Position numbers and translations under genes: made by a program. DNA of 37,305 nt from Methylophaga sp. (lineage in GTDB: Bacteria; Pseudomonadota; Gammaproteobacteria; Nitrosococcales; Methylophagaceae): assembly GCA_024636315.1 (NCBI GenBank), contig JAGXHJ010000010.1, positions 1 to 37,305 on the forward strand. The letters run 5' to 3'. This document shows positions 1 to 6,615 of the stretch, one piece after another. Each line of letters starts with the position of its first letter. The stretch's first letter is position 1. A model generated the notes under the pieces. That model worked only from the letters and a program-made list of their open reading frames with translations, had not been told where the DNA came from and did no database searches.

Positions 1-2
1 AT

Positions 3-131
3 GGCAATGTGAAACGTCATACATTAGAACGAATCGAATCAATGATATTAGGGGCTGCAGGTAAAACGCTGGGGTATAAAGCACTTATTGGAAAATCGTA
101 TTTTCCTGAAAGTGGTATTAATGTATGTTAG
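3..131 (+). CDS. C-terminal fragment of an unidentified protein (partial at window edge)
   Basis: An open frame runs from the window edge to a TAG at 129-131 and encodes about 42 residues ending in SYFPESGINVC. Its stop overlaps the ATG of the next gene at 125 by 7 nt, the usual sign of translational coupling, which is the main reason to treat it as a real gene end. I do not recognise the family. The basic, helix-prone stretch (VKRHTLERIESMILGAAGK) gives no function. By position it could belong to a polysaccharide-modification or sulfotransferase cluster, but that is inference. Confidence 0.5.
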   Translation, partial: GNVKRHTLERIESMILGAAGKTLGYKALIGKSYFPESGINVC

Positions 132-1057
132 TCCCAAAATTAAATATACATTTTGCTAAGGAATTGGCTCAGCTATTAAAACCATTTGAGCAATCACTAG
201 CGCAACGCAAAGTTCAGAAACTAAAGCTAATCATTCATGCGGGTACACCCAAAACGGGCACCACGAGCATTCAAATCTACCTTGATAAAAAGCAAGGCAA
301 GCTCAGAAGAAAAGGGATTCTTTACCCTCATAATCATAAAAGCTTAAATAATTCCAACGCACCCAAACACCAATGGTTTGAGAAGAACTTAGTTACAACA
401 CATTTGGAAAACTTCCTAGAAAACTTTAAGAACATAATTTCACAAGTTAAAGAAGACACCCACACCATTATTCTGTCATCTGAAGGTATTTATAATTACT
501 GGTGGGACTTTCCTGACCAATCAAAAGCGCTTTTATCTGAGCTGGGTAAACACTTCGATATTGAAATATGGGCATGGTTTCGTGAACCACTCGAGTTTAT
601 TGAAGACTACTACAAACAATGTATTCGCAACCCACAAGTTGAAAATAACCCCTGTTATGGCAAAGACTTATCCTTTGCTGACATGTTAGATATTAAATGG
701 TTTTCTCAACATTTAGACTATCAAGGCTTCATCACTGAATGCCAAACACTGTTTGGCAAAGATAACGTCTTCGCATTTAAATACCAAGGTGATGTGGTGC
801 AAGAAGTCATTCAGAAATTAGGGCTCGCAACGCCTCACGACAGCCCGACTCCAAGATATAATAAAAGTTTAAACAGTGCTTCGGTAGCATTACTAAGAAC
901 GATAAACCACTATGATATTAAAGCAAAAGACAAAGCGCTTTTGATGCCTTATTTAAGAGAAATAAGTGGCATTATTGATAATTACGCGAATGATATATTG
1001 ATCGATGAAGTGTCTCGAAAAAGAGTTCTTGAGATGGCTAGGCCTATAACGTTTTGA
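125..1057 (+). CDS. Sulfotransferase-family protein
   Basis: Cytoplasmic protein of 310 residues, probably transferring a sulfuryl group from PAPS to an unknown carbohydrate or lipid acceptor. Residues 38-50 (HAGTPKTGTTSIQ) match the 5'-phosphosulfate-binding loop of bacterial sulfotransferases. Residues 151-165 (WFREPLEFIEDYYKQ) look like the 3'-phosphate-binding Arg segment. No signal peptide or membrane helix is visible. The start overlaps the stop of the preceding fragment. No clear Shine-Dalgarno site precedes the ATG at 125, so translation may depend on coupling. The C-terminus ends abruptly (ARPITF) just before a repeat-like non-coding element, so modest truncation is possible. The acceptor cannot be told from sequence; the family is involved in capsule, LPS or glycolipid decoration. 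Confidence 0.75.
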   Translation: MLVPKLNIHFAKELAQLLKPFEQSLAQRKVQKLKLIIHAGTPKTGTTSIQIYLDKKQGKLRRKGILYPHNHKSLNNSNAPKHQWFEKNLVTTHLENFLENFKNIISQVKEDTHTIILSSEGIYNYWWDFPDQSKALLSELGKHFDIEIWAWFREPLEFIEDYYKQCIRNPQVENNPCYGKDLSFADMLDIKWFSQHLDYQGFITECQTLFGKDNVFAFKYQGDVVQEVIQKLGLATPHDSPTPRYNKSLNSASVALLRTINHYDIKAKDKALLMPYLREISGIIDNYANDILIDEVSRKRVLEMARPITF

Positions 1058-1139
1058 TGGCGGTGATAACACGGGATAAAGATAAGGCTTTCAATTTCAT
1101 TGAGTTTCAATCAAATACCCATGGATGCCCTTATACGAA

Positions 1140-1300
1140 GCCGAGCACCGGAAGAAATGAATGATCAAATACTACGGTGTTTGAGCGTAGCGAGTTGCGT
1201 AGTATTTCATTCATTTATGAGGAGCGGAGGGAACCCGTAAGGGCTAGTATGGGATTGGCCTTTTTTGGTTCGTTTTTTGGCCACGCAAAAAATGAACGCC
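1140..1300. repeat. Hairpin-rich non-coding element, probably a dispersed intergenic repeat
   Basis: The 318-bp gap between the sulfotransferase and acr3 holds no convincing gene. It has two inverted repeats. In the first, 1155-1176 pairs with 1198-1216 (AAATGAATG...AAATACTACG against CGTAGTATTTCATTCATTT) apart from a 3-nt insertion, around a loop rich in GTAGCGAG. In the second, TTCGTTTTTTG at 1269-1279 faces CAAAAAATGAA at 1286-1296 with one mismatch. An open frame at 1177-1404 crosses these hairpins and reads like a translated repeat (ERREPVRASMGLAFFGSFFGHAKNERP in part), not a folded protein. From memory, similar DNA recurs between genes in several proteobacteria. I cannot count copies here. 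Confidence 0.5.
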
Positions 1301-1375
1301 CCAGCGGCAGCGACAACCCTCTAACTAAAAAACCCAAATCAAGGGGCTCAACCTTCATCGCCCCTAATTCAAACC

Positions 1376-2392
1376 CTAGTCAAACCAATGCCGAGTCCGA
1401 TTAGCAAAATACACCAGCGATAACATCACCGGCACTTCAACTAACACACCGACTACCGTTGCCAGAGCGGCACCTGAGTGCAAACCAAACAGTGATATTG
1501 CCACTGCAACCGCTAATTCAAAAAAGTTAGATGCACCAATCATAGATGCTGGGGCAGCGATATTATGTGCCAGCTTCAACCGCTTGGCAGCCAGATAGGT
1601 GATCGCAAAAATGCCGTAAGTCTGAATAAGTAATGGAATAGCAATCAGCAAGATAGTTTCTGGTTGTTCGATAATGATTTCAGCTTGGAAGCCAAATAAT
1701 AAAATCACCGTTGCCAGTAATCCCAAGATCGACCAAGGTTTTATGGTGTTTAAGAATGACTGTACGCGATGACCTTGATCGTTTTTATTTAAAGTATTTC
1801 GAGTCAAAATGCCTGCAATCAACGGTAAAACGACATATAACACCACGGAAATCAGCAAAGTTTGCCAAGGCACAACGATGTCGCTGACACCTAATAAAAA
1901 TGCGGCTATAGGCGCAAAGGCAAAGATCATAATAATGTCGTTGATTGAAACTTGAACTAAAGTGTAATTAGGGTCGCCTTTGGTTAACTGACTCCAAATA
2001 AACACCATCGCCGTGCAGGGTGCGACACCCAATAAGATCATTCCGGCAATATACTGATTCGCTGTTTCATGTGGAACCAAGTCGGCAAAGATAAATCTGA
2101 AAAATAACCAGCCCAGCAACGCCATAGTGAAAGGTTTAATAAACCAATTAACGATGACCGTAAGCACGATGCCTTTGGGTTGTTTGCCAACATTTTTGAT
2201 GGCATGGAAATCAATTTGCACCATCATCGGGTAAATCATCAACCAGATAAAAACTGCAATAATCAAATTAACATGTGCAAACTCAAGCTCAGCGATTAAG
2301 CCAAAAAAAGCAGGGAACAGACTCCCCATGATCACACCAATCAGAATGCAAAGTCCTACCCATACCGATAAATAGCGTTCAAAAATACCCAT
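1376..2392 (-). CDS. acr3: Arsenite efflux permease, ACR3 family
   Basis: Inner-membrane carrier of 338 residues that extrudes arsenite using the membrane potential. It has about ten hydrophobic segments and begins [14 protein letters not shown], typical of bacterial ACR3. The family Cys motif appears as [10 protein letters not shown], followed by [16 protein letters not shown], and the late helix carries [13 protein letters not shown] with the conserved Glu. The length is normal for the family. It is the last gene of the minus-strand series arsR-gapdh-arsJ-acr3, 35 nt after arsJ, so it is probably co-transcribed under ArsR. It completes the route from arsenate through ArsC to arsenite export. 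ACR3 is unrelated to the ArsB fold although both are often annotated arsB. Confidence 0.93.
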   Translation of the reverse strand: MGIFERYLSVWVGLCILIGVIMGSLFPAFFGLIAELEFAHVNLIIAVFIWLMIYPMMVQIDFHAIKNVGKQPKGIVLTVIVNWFIKPFTMALLGWLFFRFIFADLVPHETANQYIAGMILLGVAPCTAMVFIWSQLTKGDPNYTLVQVSINDIIMIFAFAPIAAFLLGVSDIVVPWQTLLISVVLYVVLPLIAGILTRNTLNKNDQGHRVQSFLNTIKPWSILGLLATVILLFGFQAEIIIEQPETILLIAIPLLIQTYGIFAITYLAAKRLKLAHNIAAPASMIGASNFFELAVAVAISLFGLHSGAALATVVGVLVEVPVMLSLVYFANRTRHWFD

Positions 2393-2427
2393 TGAATAAC
2401 CTTAATTTAGAACTATCAATGACGCTA

Positions 2428-3651
2428 TCAGGACGAGACATGACGAGGTAGTTTTGTTGATAGCAAAGCGGCGGCACCGACAAACAATGACGAAGTAATT
2501 AGGCATCCGATTAAGCTATATTGCTGATAAATAAAACCAGACAAAATTGTACCCGTTAAACGTCCACCCGCATTAGCCATATAATAAAACCCTACATTCA
2601 TCGCCACCTTGTCATGGTCTGACCATTCAACGATGAGGTAAGAATGTACCGCAGAATTCAGGGCAAAGATAATTGCAAACAGGCTTAAACCAATGATGAT
2701 GACATTGGCTGGGTCAAGTTCTTTATAAAGAGCAAAAGCCATTGCCGCGGGTAACAGCATTAAAAGCACCGCAAGTCCTTGAGCTGTTTTACCATCAGGA
2801 GAATGTCCCCGCTGCGTGTTTTTGAGCAATTTTGGGGTCGCCGCTTGCAATACACCATAGCCAATAATCCACAAAGCAAAAAAGCTACCTACTTGTGCAA
2901 AATCCCAGCCTAAGCTTGCTGTTAAATATACTGGCAAACCAACAACAAACCAGACATCGCGTGAACCAAACAAAAAGAATCGAGCGGCAGACAGCCAATT
3001 AATAGCGGGGTCATTAGCAAATACTTGTGAGAACTTGGCTTTAGCTTTTGTTTTACCTAAATCACTTGGCAATAGAAACCAGGTCAGTAGTAAAACAAAA
3101 AATAAACATCCCGACAATACGTATAAAGCGCCCTTAAATCCATAAACCGATAACAATAAACCACCTAAGAAAAAACCCACACCTTTCAAGGTGTTTTTCG
3201 AACCGGTTAAGATCGCAATCCATTTGAATAATGGGTTTGAAGTTGTATTGTCCGTAGCGGTCGGCACAAATAATTTAACGCTGGCCTTGGCACTCATTTT
3301 ATTCAGATCTTTGGCAATACCTGATAACGCTTGAGCCACCATCACATAAATAATCGTCAGGTATTCCGTAGGTACGGTCAGCATCAACAAAGCAAAAACC
3401 TGCAATAACATGCCGACATGCATCGTAGTATTAAGGCCAAAGCGGGCGCCTAACCAGCCACCGATAAGATTGGTGACAATGCCAAAAAACTCATAAAACA
3501 AAAACAAGCTAGCAATGGCAAGCGGCGTGTAACCCAGCTGGTGAAAATACAACACCACCAGCATACGAATCGCGCCATCCGTTAAGGTGAAAGCCCAATA
3601 TCCGCCGGTGATTACGGCATAATTACGTAAATTATTAACCGCGGTGTTCAC
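2428..3651 (-). CDS. arsJ: Organoarsenical efflux MFS permease ArsJ
   Basis: Major facilitator protein of 407 residues with about 12 membrane segments. It matches ArsJ, which exports 1-arseno-3-phosphoglycerate, an unstable product that then breaks down to arsenate outside the cell. Recognisable parts are the N-terminal NYAVITGGYWAFTLTDGAIR, the loop ALSGIAKDLNKMSAKASVK, and LTGSKNTLKGVGFFLGG. The start codon is GTG at 3651, only 2 nt after the gapdh stop, so the two are tightly coupled. That fits the established partnership in which this GAPDH makes the substrate ArsJ exports. Identification rests on both the protein and its neighbour, since MFS proteins alone are hard to assign. Confidence 0.93.
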   Translation of the reverse strand: MNTAVNNLRNYAVITGGYWAFTLTDGAIRMLVVLYFHQLGYTPLAIASLFLFYEFFGIVTNLIGGWLGARFGLNTTMHVGMLLQVFALLMLTVPTEYLTIIYVMVAQALSGIAKDLNKMSAKASVKLFVPTATDNTTSNPLFKWIAILTGSKNTLKGVGFFLGGLLLSVYGFKGALYVLSGCLFFVLLLTWFLLPSDLGKTKAKAKFSQVFANDPAINWLSAARFFLFGSRDVWFVVGLPVYLTASLGWDFAQVGSFFALWIIGYGVLQAATPKLLKNTQRGHSPDGKTAQGLAVLLMLLPAAMAFALYKELDPANVIIIGLSLFAIIFALNSAVHSYLIVEWSDHDKVAMNVGFYYMANAGGRLTGTILSGFIYQQYSLIGCLITSSLFVGAAALLSTKLPRHVSS

Positions 3652-3653
3652 AA

Positions 3654-4667
3654 CTACATCGACCTAGCAATCATATTGGCGATATCAATCATCCGATTAA
3701 CATAACCCCATTCATTGTCATACCACGCCAAAATCTTCACTTGCGTGCCATTAATTACCATGGTGGAAGGAGCATCAATAATGGCTGAACGAGGATCATT
3801 GGTGTAATCAGCAGACACTAATGGTCGTGTTTCATAACCCAAAACGTCCTTTAATGAACTTTCAGCCGCGGCTTTAAATAAGGCATTCACCTCTTCAGCG
3901 TCTGTTGCAGTATTGGACTCAAATACAAAGTCGGTAAGTGAACCATTTAATAAGGGTACACGCACCGCTAAACCATTTAATTTCCCTTCTAACTCAGGAA
4001 ATATTTTCGTAATCGCCTTGGCCGAACCCGTTGTTGTCGGTATTAACGATTGACCACTCGCACGAGCACGACGTAAATCTTTGTGGCCTTTATCGACGAT
4101 GGTTTGTGTATTAGTGATGTTGTGAATGGTGGTCATCGAACCATGTTTAATCCCTAAGGATTCGTGCATAACTTTCACCATCGGGGCTAGACAGTTAGTC
4201 GTACACGATGCTGCCGTCACAATATGATGCAGTGCAGGATCGTACCGTTCATGGTTGACGCCATACACCAGATTAAGTGCTGGATCAGGGCAAGGCGCAG
4301 AAACCACTATTTTTTTAATACCCTGATCAAAATAAGCTTGTAGCTGTTCTGCTGTTTTGAATTTTCCAGAACACTCCAATAACAGATCAATCTCGAAACC
4401 CGCCCAATTGACTTCCTCGGGTGAGCTGTATTGGCTAAAGCTTATGCGGCTGTCATCAATACTTATCTGAGTATCGGTGTTTGAGATGACTTTATCTTGT
4501 CCCCAACGGCCATGTACCGAGTCAAATTGTAGCAAGTGGGCATGACAAGCGGCATCGCCTTTTATTTCATTAATATGCACAAACTCGAGCTCGTCACTAT
4601 TCCAACCTGCCTGCAAAGCAAGCTTGCCCATCCGACCAAAACCATTGATACCGACACGTATTGTCAT
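3654..4667 (-). CDS. gapdh: ArsJ-associated glyceraldehyde-3-phosphate dehydrogenase
   Basis: NAD-dependent GAPDH of 337 residues. The Rossmann start is [18 protein letters not shown]. The catalytic Cys is in [11 protein letters not shown], and [20 protein letters not shown] and [12 protein letters not shown] are the usual landmarks, so the enzyme looks intact. In this context it probably uses arsenate in place of phosphate and releases 1-arseno-3-phosphoglycerate for ArsJ. It lies between arsR (18 nt away) and arsJ (2 nt), which marks it as the detoxification paralogue rather than the glycolytic gene. A good ribosome site (GGAATT) precedes the ATG. A glycolytic role cannot be excluded from sequence alone, but the linkage argues against it. 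Confidence 0.93.
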   Translation of the reverse strand: MTIRVGINGFGRMGKLALQAGWNSDELEFVHINEIKGDAACHAHLLQFDSVHGRWGQDKVISNTDTQISIDDSRISFSQYSSPEEVNWAGFEIDLLLECSGKFKTAEQLQAYFDQGIKKIVVSAPCPDPALNLVYGVNHERYDPALHHIVTAASCTTNCLAPMVKVMHESLGIKHGSMTTIHNITNTQTIVDKGHKDLRRARASGQSLIPTTTGSAKAITKIFPELEGKLNGLAVRVPLLNGSLTDFVFESNTATDAEEVNALFKAAAESSLKDVLGYETRPLVSADYTNDPRSAIIDAPSTMVINGTQVKILAWYDNEWGYVNRMIDIANMIARSM

Positions 4668-4685
4668 TTTTTAATTCCAGTTTTT

Positions 4686-5036
4686 TTAACAGCAAGTTTG
4701 ATTCGGGCGATCTAACATAGCGTGTAAAGCCTGCCGATCATCTTGATAAGGCGATGTCGTAGACACACCGGCAATTGTCGTTTGAATAACCTGTGTTACC
4801 CATTCCGGCAAACTGTCACTGACACGGTAATACACCCATAAGCCCTGGCGACGGGATAATAATAGTCCTGCTTCTTTGAGTTGGCCAAGGTGACGGGAGA
4901 TAACAGGTTGCGCTAAAGCGAGAGCATGTGTCAGCTCACAAACGCACAGCTCGCCTTCTTGTTTGAGTAATAGCAAGGCACGCAATCGCATGGGGTGCGA
5001 TAAGGCAGAATAAAAATCATCAGCTTGCAGATCCAT
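4686..5036 (-). CDS. arsR: ArsR/SmtB-family arsenic-responsive repressor
   Basis: Winged-helix repressor of 116 residues, expected to leave DNA on binding As(III) or Sb(III). The metal box is ELCVCELTHAL with Cys31 and Cys33, the classic ArsR site on the helix before the recognition helix. The recognition region follows as AQPVISRHLGQLKEAGLL, then the wing SRRQGLWVYYRV. The C-terminus ends NQTCC, so two further thiols (115 and 116) could contribute to binding. It is the first gene of the arsR-gapdh-arsJ-acr3 operon and probably represses it from the AT-rich palindromic promoter region just upstream. Whether it also controls the separate plus-strand arsC is not shown. Confidence 0.92.
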   Translation of the reverse strand: MDLQADDFYSALSHPMRLRALLLLKQEGELCVCELTHALALAQPVISRHLGQLKEAGLLLSRRQGLWVYYRVSDSLPEWVTQVIQTTIAGVSTTSPYQDDRQALHAMLDRPNQTCC

Positions 5037-5050
5037 AAGGCTACATCCAA

Positions 5051-5085
5051 AATAATATATATTCTAAAAACTATATATATAGATT
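5051..5085 (-). promoter_or_regulatory. Probable ars operon promoter/operator
   Basis: The region in front of arsR is strongly AT-rich and contains a perfect 12-bp palindrome, CTATATATATAG, at 5071-5082, next to a further run AATATATATTC at 5053-5063. ArsR proteins bind AT-rich inverted repeats over the promoter, so this is the best operator candidate. The exact half-sites and transcription start cannot be fixed by eye. Confidence 0.4.
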
Positions 5086-5216
5086 TATGAATATGCAATC
5101 TTTAATGTGATTTATCGATCTTTAAGTTGTAAGTACCAGATACAGAAAAGTCGCGCCAACAGTAGATGACACGACTTATAATTTTGGAGTAAAGCTAAGC
5201 AGAATAATGGTCGCGC

Positions 5217-5891
5217 TTAAAAATTATTCCAGCTATCTTTTTTCTGGAAACGTAATCGAGGCAAAATCAAACCCAGTAACAATCCGCCAAACAACACTGC
5301 TGCACCAATTAAAAACCAGCTTTTTGCATCGTTGTCTTTCAAGGCGCTATTTTCTATTACGAGTAATTGCATATCATGATCGAACTGTTGAAATTTCTCT
5401 TTTAATTGCCGATTTTCGTTCTCCAAACCAACGGCATTTGAGGCTGTTTTACGCAGGTCATCCAGCTCTGTACTTAAACGTTGTGCCGTTTCTTTCAACG
5501 ACATATTTTCACCGTCAGCATCACTAGTTCGAGCCGTTAAATTACTTAGCTCTTCCTTATATTTTGCTATTTCCAATTGCAGATTCACCACCTTCTGCTC
5601 ACTAGCGGCAATACGATCTCGTGCACTGGGAGTATTTGATAAATAGCGTGAAAGCACCCAACCGTCAACGCCTTGGTCCGTTCGAACTTTAGAATAGCCA
5701 GCAGGATCGGTTTCGAGAACCTCCAATTTAGCACCACTTGTTAGCATTTTGCGAATGCCGAATTTTACGCCCTGACCACTACGCATGGTGATTTCAAGCT
5801 CGTCAGACACATAGCGAGTCGCGCCCGCAAAGCTAAGTATTGGACTAAGTAAAGGTAGTACTAGGAGCATGCTTAGAAGCATTTTTTTCAC
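5217..5891 (-). CDS. TIGR04211-type SH3-domain membrane protein (YgiM-like)
   Basis: Protein of 224 residues with a Sec signal (KKMLLSMLLVLPLLSPILSFAG), a bacterial SH3 domain at about 25-90 (YVSDELEITMRSGQG...GWVLSRYLS), a long coiled coil at about 95-185, a C-terminal membrane helix (SWFLIGAAVLFGGLLLGLIL) and a basic tail. This order matches E. coli YgiM and the TIGR04211 family: a periplasmic SH3 and coiled coil anchored in the inner membrane. The role is not firmly known, and an envelope function is assumed. The start is GTG at 5891 with an AGG motif about 8 nt upstream. An ATG lies three codons in. It sits between arsR and arsC but has no obvious arsenic link. Confidence 0.8.
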   Translation of the reverse strand: MKKMLLSMLLVLPLLSPILSFAGATRYVSDELEITMRSGQGVKFGIRKMLTSGAKLEVLETDPAGYSKVRTDQGVDGWVLSRYLSNTPSARDRIAASEQKVVNLQLEIAKYKEELSNLTARTSDADGENMSLKETAQRLSTELDDLRKTASNAVGLENENRQLKEKFQQFDHDMQLLVIENSALKDNDAKSWFLIGAAVLFGGLLLGLILPRLRFQKKDSWNNF

Positions 5892-6125
5892 GATAAACCT
5901 GCTATATCATAGAGTTAATAATATATTTTATCAGATGATGTCGTAATGGAGGTTATTTACATCAAAATAAATTGTTCGACTAGCTCACAATAATCGGCAA
6001 AAAATTATTTATTGGCTGGGGTTTTGGGGATGTTTTTAAGATAGGTGAGTATTAAGACCCCTTAGCGATATGAAACACTTTAATCGATAATAACCAAGAT
6101 AAATTGTCGCCTATTTCATCACCCT

Positions 6126-6170
6126 GTAACATTAACTTGTTACCTTTCCAGCAGTTAATATGAAAGGTAA
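6126..6170 (+). promoter_or_regulatory. Hairpin able to mask the arsC ribosome-binding site
   Basis: TTACCTTTC at 6140-6148 is the exact reverse complement of GAAAGGTAA at 6162-6170, with a 13-nt spacer. The right arm contains the likely Shine-Dalgarno AAAGG (6163-6167) for the ATG at 6178, so in mRNA the stem would hide it. A competing stem, GTAAC at 6126-6130 with GTTAC at 6139-6143, uses part of the left arm, so the two stems exclude each other. It could instead be a DNA operator. No known riboswitch class is recognised. Confidence 0.45.
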
Positions 6171-6177
6171 TAAAATA

Positions 6178-6597
6178 ATGGAAAAGATGAGAATCCTATT
6201 TTTGTGCACCGGGAATGCCTGCCGCTCACAAATGGCTGAAGGTTGGACAAAAGAGTTGGCAGGAAACCACGTTGAAGTTATCTCTGCAGGGATTGAAGCA
6301 CACGGCCAAAATGAACGCGCGATTAATGCCATGGCTGAAGTAGGCATTGATATATCTGAGCAAGAATCCATTCGCGTTAATGGTGAAATGCTGGAATGGG
6401 CAGATTTACTGGTCACCTTATGTGATAACGCCGAAGAACAATGCCCTGTCATCAATCCCCACACTGTAAAATTACATTTGCCACTGCCCGATCCTGCCAA
6501 AAAGAGAGGCTCAGATGAAGAAATTCAAGCTGAGTTTCGTGAAGCAAGAGAAAAAGTTAAGCAACGTGTTAGTTATGTACTAGAGCAACTAAATTAA
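6178..6597 (+). CDS. arsC: Arsenate reductase, thioredoxin-coupled (LMW-PTPase fold)
   Basis: Enzyme of 139 residues that reduces arsenate to arsenite by a three-cysteine relay recycled by thioredoxin. With the start at 6178 the key residues fall at Cys10 and Arg16 in the P-loop CTGNACR, and Cys82 and Cys89 in LCDNAEEQCP, the same numbering as S. aureus pI258 ArsC. The catalytic loop LPDPAKKRG supplies the general acid Asp. An upstream ATG at 6160 would add six residues but has no ribosome site, whereas AAAGG lies 10 nt before 6178, so I prefer 6178. It is detached from the ars operon and on the opposite strand, and it ends 12 nt from the convergent GGDEF/EAL gene. Arsenite made here would leave through Acr3. 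Confidence 0.93.
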   Translation: MEKMRILFLCTGNACRSQMAEGWTKELAGNHVEVISAGIEAHGQNERAINAMAEVGIDISEQESIRVNGEMLEWADLLVTLCDNAEEQCPVINPHTVKLHLPLPDPAKKRGSDEEIQAEFREAREKVKQRVSYVLEQLN

Positions 6598-6615
6598 GGC
6601 TGTAAAACCTTAATA
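6592..6615. terminator. Small hairpin at the convergent ends of arsC and the EAL/GGDEF gene
   Basis: ATTAAGG at 6593-6599 faces CCTTAAT at 6608-6614 with an 8-nt loop. It lies exactly where the two convergent stop codons meet. The stem is short and AT-rich with no U tract, so terminator function is only possible. Confidence 0.25.

Noticed and set aside
1177-1404. Open frame of 75 codons after the sulfotransferase
   Set aside because: It crosses two inverted repeats, lacks a ribosome site, and reads as a translated repeat, not a protein domain. Treated as part of the repeat-like element.
3654-4667. Glycolytic GAPDH
   Set aside because: The enzyme motifs would allow it, but the tight placement between arsR and arsJ matches the established arsenate-detoxification arrangement.
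5207-5527. Plus-strand frame opposite the SH3-domain gene
   Set aside because: The minus-strand gene has signal peptide, SH3, coiled coil and membrane helix in family order; the opposite frame has none.
6160-6177. Upstream ATG as the arsC start
   Set aside because: It has no ribosome site and lies at the edge of the inverted repeat. Starting at 6178 also puts the catalytic Cys residues at family-standard positions 10, 82 and 89.
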